Of a stretch of DNA of 9,088 nucleotides, positions 6,062 to 9,088 are shown piece after piece. The stretch comes from UBA1081 sp045639185 (lineage in GTDB: Bacteria; Bacillota; Clostridia; Oscillospirales; Acutalibacteraceae). A program made the position numbers and the translations under genes. The stretch is from positions 1-9,088 of the forward strand of contig JAZUCO010000144.1 of NCBI GenBank assembly GCA_045639185.1, given 5' to 3'. The notes beneath the pieces are model-generated. The model did no database searches and was not told where the DNA came from. It saw nothing but the letters and a program-made list of their open reading frames with translations. Position 1 is the stretch's first letter. The number at the start of each line of letters is the position of its first letter.

Positions 6062-8005
6062 TTACCAAATTACTTTATCTTCAACATCTTTCTGTGCCAT
6101 AGCCATAAAGTCTTCGACTGTCATTGCGCCCTGATCGCCGAAGCCTCTCTTTCTTACTGAAAGAGTGCCCTCTTCTGCTTCTTTATCACCGACAACGAGC
6201 ATGTAGGGGATTTTTTCCATCTGTGCAGAACGGATTTTGTAACCTGTCTTTTCGCTTCTGTCATCAACAGTTACTCTCATGCCGAGTGCTTCGAGTTTTG
6301 CCTTGACTTCATAGCAGTAGTCAAGATGTCTGTCTGCGATGGGAAGGAATCTGATCTGCTCGGGAGCAAGCCACATGGGGAATGCACCTGCGTACTTTTC
6401 AATAAGAAGTGCGAGTGTTCTTTCGTAACAGCCGATTGATGTTCTGTGAATGATATAAGGATTCTTCTTTGTACCGTCACGGTCAACGTATTCCATACCG
6501 AACTTTTCTGCGAGCATCTGGTCGATCTGGATTGTGATGAGTGTATCTTCCTTGCCGTAAACGTTCTTGATCTGAATATCGAGCTTAGGACCGTAGAATG
6601 CCGCTTCACCGATACCCACTTTATATTCGATGCCGATATCGTCAAGAATTTCCTTCATGATGCCCTGAGCTTCATCCCACTGTTCGGGAGTTCCGATGTA
6701 TTTCTCTGTATTTGAGGGATCCCACTGTGAGAAACGGTAAGAAACATCTTCATAAAGACCGAGAGTTTTAAGCATAAAGATGCAAAGGTCAAGACAGTTC
6801 TTGAATTCATCAGCAAGCTGTTCGGGGAGACACATAAGATGACCCTCTGAAATTGTGAACTGACGTACACGGATAAGACCGTGCATTTCGCCTGATGATT
6901 CGTTTCTGAAAAGAGTTGATGTTTCAGCCAATCTCATAGGAAGTTCACGATATGAACGTGCTCTGTTGAGATATGCCTGATACTGGAAAGGACAAGTCAT
7001 AGGACGGAGTGCGAAAACTTCGTCGTCCTTTTCTTCGTCACCCATAACGAACATGCCGTCTTTATAGTGATCCCAATGGCCTGAAATCTTGTAAAGGTCG
7101 CTCTTTGCCATAAGGGGAGTCTTTGTACGCACCCAGCCACGCTTTGTTTCTTCGTCTTCAACAAATCTCTGAAGAGTCTGAACGATGAATGTACCCTTGG
7201 GAAGAAGAATGGGAAGCCCCTGACCGATTGTGTCAACTGTTGTGAAGAGTTCAAGTTCTCTGCCGAGCTTGTTGTGGTCACGCTTTTTTGCTTCTTCCAT
7301 TCTGAGAAGATGTTCTTCAAGGTCAGCTGCCTTTGTGTAAGCTGTACCGTATACACGCTGAAGCATCTTCTTTGTTGAGTCGCCTCTCCAGTAAGCACCT
7401 GTTGCACTTGTGAGCTTGAATGCCTTTACTCTTGAAGTGTCGGGAATGTGAGGACCTGCACAAAGCTCAACAAAATCACCCTGCTTGAAGAATGAAATGT
7501 TTTCGCCCTTGCCTGCGTGTTCTTCTATAAGTTCAACCTTGTAGGGTTCGTCTTTTTCTTTCATCATTGCAAGAGCTTCGTCTGCAGTCATTTCAAACTT
7601 TTCAAGCTGAAGACCTTCCTTGACGATTTTCTTCATTTCTGCTTCGATTTTTTCAAGCACTTCGGGAGTGAAAGGAACATCTACATCGAAGTCATAGTAA
7701 AAACCGTTTTCGATTGCAGGACCGATAGCAAGTTTTGCTGAGGGGAACAGTCTTTTAACTGCCTGAGCAAGAATGTGTGATGCTGTGTGACGGAAAGCCT
7801 TTTTTCCTTCTTCATCATCGAATGTAAGAATTTCGAGAGCACAGTCCTTATCAAGTACTGTGCGAAGGTCTGCAACTTCACCGTCAATTCTGCAGACGCA
7901 AGCAGCCTTGTAAAGCCCCATACCGAGACTTTTTGCCACGCCAGCAGCAGTTACACCGGCGTCAAATTCCTTGACAACACCGTCTTTAAGAGAAACATTA
8001 ATCAT
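6062..8005 (-). CDS. thrS: Threonyl-tRNA synthetase
   Basis: ThrRS charges tRNA-Thr and edits mis-attached serine. The product is 647 residues, normal for the full-length bacterial enzyme. Domains: TGS (1-62); editing domain with HTASH (His73, His77) and CAGPH (Cys182, His186); class II catalytic core with the three zinc ligands apparently intact (Cys338 in MTCPF, His389 in FTISEGH, His520 in IIHRTS); and a C-terminal anticodon-binding domain (about 545-647). Motif 2 is RNESSGEMHGLIRVR (367-381). The start at 8005 (MINVSLKDGV) has GGAGGT at 8013-8018. A longer in-frame reading to 8086 is leader RNA, not protein. The upstream T-box leader reads threonine, which independently confirms the identity. 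Confidence 0.98.
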   Translation of the reverse strand: MINVSLKDGVVKEFDAGVTAAGVAKSLGMGLYKAACVCRIDGEVADLRTVLDKDCALEILTFDDEEGKKAFRHTASHILAQAVKRLFPSAKLAIGPAIENGFYYDFDVDVPFTPEVLEKIEAEMKKIVKEGLQLEKFEMTADEALAMMKEKDEPYKVELIEEHAGKGENISFFKQGDFVELCAGPHIPDTSRVKAFKLTSATGAYWRGDSTKKMLQRVYGTAYTKAADLEEHLLRMEEAKKRDHNKLGRELELFTTVDTIGQGLPILLPKGTFIVQTLQRFVEDEETKRGWVRTKTPLMAKSDLYKISGHWDHYKDGMFVMGDEEKDDEVFALRPMTCPFQYQAYLNRARSYRELPMRLAETSTLFRNESSGEMHGLIRVRQFTISEGHLMCLPEQLADEFKNCLDLCIFMLKTLGLYEDVSYRFSQWDPSNTEKYIGTPEQWDEAQGIMKEILDDIGIEYKVGIGEAAFYGPKLDIQIKNVYGKEDTLITIQIDQMLAEKFGMEYVDRDGTKKNPYIIHRTSIGCYERTLALLIEKYAGAFPMWLAPEQIRFLPIADRHLDYCYEVKAKLEALGMRVTVDDRSEKTGYKIRSAQMEKIPYMLVVGDKEAEEGTLSVRKRGFGDQGAMTVEDFMAMAQKDVEDKVIW

Positions 8006-8030
8006 ATATATTACCTCCAATTTTACAAAT

Positions 8031-8062
8031 AAAAAAACTCCATCCCGAAAACTGGGATGAAG
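8031..8062 (-). terminator. Regulated terminator of the thrS T-box
   Basis: CUUCAUCCC (8062-8054), a seven-base loop, and GGGAUGGAG (8046-8038) form a nine-pair stem with one U-G pair, followed by seven U residues (8037-8031). The CUUCAUCCC arm also belongs to the antiterminator, so the two folds exclude each other. Confidence 0.92.
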
Positions 8063-8288
8063 CATAAACTCCACGGTTCCACCCAAATTACGGGCACAAT
8101 ATACCCGTCACTCAAGTAACTTTAACGCAGTCATACGACACACCTTAACGCACTTTTCTGAAAATGCTTTCCGGCGGCACTCGGGAGCGGTAACGATTGC
8201 TTACACTTTATTCTGCTCACAGCAAATGCAGAACTCTCTGAAAAAGTGACGGTGCAACGCCTTCTCCGTCATAGTTTTATCACTATTA
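8031..8288 (-). promoter_or_regulatory. Threonine T-box riboswitch leader of thrS
   Basis: The conserved T-box sequence GGGUGGAACCGUGG lies at 8084-8071. Its UGGAACC bulge holds UGGA, which would pair with a tRNA ending UCCA. Flanking segments can form the antiterminator: UUGGG with CCCAG, and GUGGAG with CUUCAU. Stem I contains AGAGAG, an upper helix UUCUGC/GCAGAA, a helix GCGUUGC/GCAAUCGU, a base helix GGAG/CUCC, and a specifier loop reading UACCG. The ACC at 8191-8189 is a threonine codon. A stem III hairpin ACGGG/CCCGU precedes the T-box. Uncharged tRNA-Thr should favour antitermination and thrS expression. Boundaries are the predicted start point and the terminator. Confidence 0.93.
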
Positions 8289-8294
8289 TATTTA

Positions 8295-8322
8295 ATTATA
8301 AACACTATACGGAAAAAGTCAA
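8295..8322 (-). promoter_or_regulatory. Promoter of thrS
   Basis: TTGACT (8322-8317) and TATAAT (8300-8295) are separated by 16 bases, with transcription starting near 8288, just before T-box stem I. A second perfect TATAAT at 8290-8285 is badly spaced from any -35 box and is probably A/T-rich initial sequence. Confidence 0.8.
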
Positions 8323-8383
8323 GAGGAAAAACAAACAATAATTTATCGCGGTGTTAGATTTGTAAAAGTTTCAGTTTTTTATT

Positions 8384-8461
8384 TGTAGGGAACGATGCCC
8401 ACATCGTTCCGTCAGAAGACTCATCAAACTCTGCGGACCGATCAGGGGATCGGTCCCTACA
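8384..8461. repeat. Pair of inverted hairpin repeat units (palindromic intergenic element)
   Basis: The element is bounded by TGTAGGGA (8384-8391) and TCCCTACA (8454-8461), an eight-base terminal inverted repeat. Inside lie two nine-pair hairpins with four-base loops: GGAACGATG/CATCGTTCC (8389-8410) and GGACCGATC/GATCGGTCC (8435-8456). Read on opposite strands, the two are copies of one unit of about 27 bases. They differ at two base pairs and one loop base, and both stem differences keep pairing. A 22-base spacer with CAGA/TCTG ends joins them. It sits between the upstream gene's terminator and the thrS promoter, with no open reading frame. Similar GTAGGG-type dispersed repeats are common in Clostridia as far as I recall; membership of a particular family is unproven. 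Confidence 0.8.
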
Positions 8462-8507
8462 CAATCATTTTTAATTCGTATAAATATCCCGACAAATTCT
8501 GCATTAC

Positions 8508-8542
8508 AAAAAAACAGACACAACAAAATCTGCTGTGTCTGT
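8508..8542 (-). terminator. Intrinsic terminator of the glutamine synthetase gene
   Basis: ACAGACACA (8542-8534, minus strand) and TGTGTCTGT (8522-8514) make a nine-pair stem around an 11-base loop, followed by a run of U residues (8514-8508). It starts 6 bases after the stop codon at 8548. Confidence 0.93.
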
Positions 8543-8547
8543 AAATT

Positions 8548-9088
8548 TTATACGCTGTAAAGAAGGTCTGAGTATGTGGGATAAGGAATATATTCCTCTG
8601 ACATATCAACTTCGATTTCGTCTGCAACTGCTCTGAGTTCATTCATAGCTGAAAGAATCACATCTCTTGTATAGAATGCAAGTTCCTGAGCCTCTGTAAC
8701 ATTTTTTGCGCCTGCAACTGCATTGTCGAGAGCTTCGATTTTTTCATACATTGCGTTTGTAAGCTTTGTGAGCTTGTCTGCAAGAAGGAATGCTGCATCG
8801 TTTTCAACATTCATGCCGATAGCTTTCTTTGCTGCAAGAGTCTGGGCGAGTGAGCCTGTGAAAGAAATCGCTGCGGGAAGAAGCTGTTTCTTTGCCATTT
8901 CAAGCATTGTAAGAGCTTCGATATTGATTGTCTTTGTGTACAATTCTGCAAGAATTTCCTGTCTTGAATGAACTTCAAGGGGAGTAAAAATGTGATGCTT
9001 TTCAAACAGATCAAGATTCTTCTGAGCTGTGTAATGAGGAATTGCATCTGCAGTTGTCTTGAGGTTGAGAAGACCTCTCTTTTCTGCT
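8548..9088 (-). CDS. glnN: Type III glutamine synthetase, C-terminal part only
   Basis: Glutamine synthetase makes glutamine from glutamate, ammonia and ATP. The open frame enters from the right edge and ends with TAA at 8548, giving 179 complete codons of an enzyme that is normally about 700 residues. The visible part begins AEKRGLLNLKTTADAIPHY and contains the C-terminal signature YTKTINIEALTMLEMAKK, then a long helical region (LAQTLAAKKAIG, DKLTKLTNAMYEKIEALD) and an end PTYSDLLYSV. These match the C-terminal region of type III (GlnN) enzymes and not the shorter GlnA types. The catalytic domain and promoter lie outside the window. A terminator follows closely, so it is not co-transcribed with thrS. 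Confidence 0.9.
   Translation of the reverse strand, partial: AEKRGLLNLKTTADAIPHYTAQKNLDLFEKHHIFTPLEVHSRQEILAELYTKTINIEALTMLEMAKKQLLPAAISFTGSLAQTLAAKKAIGMNVENDAAFLLADKLTKLTNAMYEKIEALDNAVAGAKNVTEAQELAFYTRDVILSAMNELRAVADEIEVDMSEEYIPYPTYSDLLYSV

Noticed and set aside
8006..8086. In-frame N-terminal extension of ThrRS starting near 8086
   Set aside because: It translates the T-box and terminator RNA. The true start at 8005 has GGAGGT directly upstream and fits the TGS domain.
8285..8290. Second TATAAT box near the thrS promoter
   Set aside because: No -35 box lies at suitable spacing; the first TATAAT at 8295-8300 fits better.
1..9088. CRISPR arrays, insertion sequences, tRNA or rRNA genes and defence genes
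   Set aside because: No regularly spaced repeats, transposase motifs or tRNA-like folds were seen; every long frame is explained by the eight genes listed.

Overview
The window comes from a low-to-mid GC Firmicute, most likely a gut-type member of the Clostridia (Oscillospirales-like). The evidence is the rpmG-secE-nusG-rplK-rplA order, a threonyl-tRNA T-box riboswitch, a type III glutamine synthetase, strong GGAGG ribosome binding sites, U-tailed intrinsic terminators and a secreted sialate O-acetylesterase. The genus cannot be fixed from sequence alone. All eight genes lie on the minus strand, so transcription runs from high to low coordinates. There are no tRNA or rRNA genes, no insertion sequence, no CRISPR array and no phage genes.

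Layout in transcription order. (1) 9088-8548: the 3' end of a type III glutamine synthetase gene, closed by a strong terminator at 8508-8542. (2) 8547-8006: a 542-base gap holding a pair of inverted hairpin repeats (8384-8461), a sigma-70-type promoter (8295-8322) and a threonine T-box leader (8031-8288) with specifier ACC and a terminator. (3) thrS (8005-6062), followed after 17 bases by a Gfo/Idh/MocA oxidoreductase gene (6044-4881), which apparently shares the T-box transcript and ends at a near-perfect terminator (4846-4873). (4) 4766-2565: a separately promoted secreted sialate O-acetylesterase (SGNH/SASA family) with a beta-rich C-terminal domain and a hydrophobic C-terminal tail. (5) 2423-1: the ribosomal/transcription operon rpmG, secE, nusG, rplK and rplA (truncated by the window edge), driven by a promoter with a perfect -35 box upstream of rpmG.

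How it works together. The left block supplies ribosome parts (L33, L11, L1), the translocon subunit SecE and the elongation factor NusG. A structured nusG-rplK leader probably carries the L1 feedback site. The thrS block charges tRNA-Thr and senses uncharged tRNA-Thr. The esterase acts outside the cell on acetylated glycans, and the oxidoreductase probably acts on a sugar or polyol.

Most of the window is conventional. The points worth a second look are the paired hairpin repeat whose two copies differ by compensatory base-pair changes, the coupling of a sugar-type dehydrogenase to threonine sensing, the two competing folds with a U8 tract before rplK, the repeats and 5'-terminal hairpin at the rpmG promoter, and the unusual tails on SecE and the esterase. 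No clearly new multi-gene system is visible.
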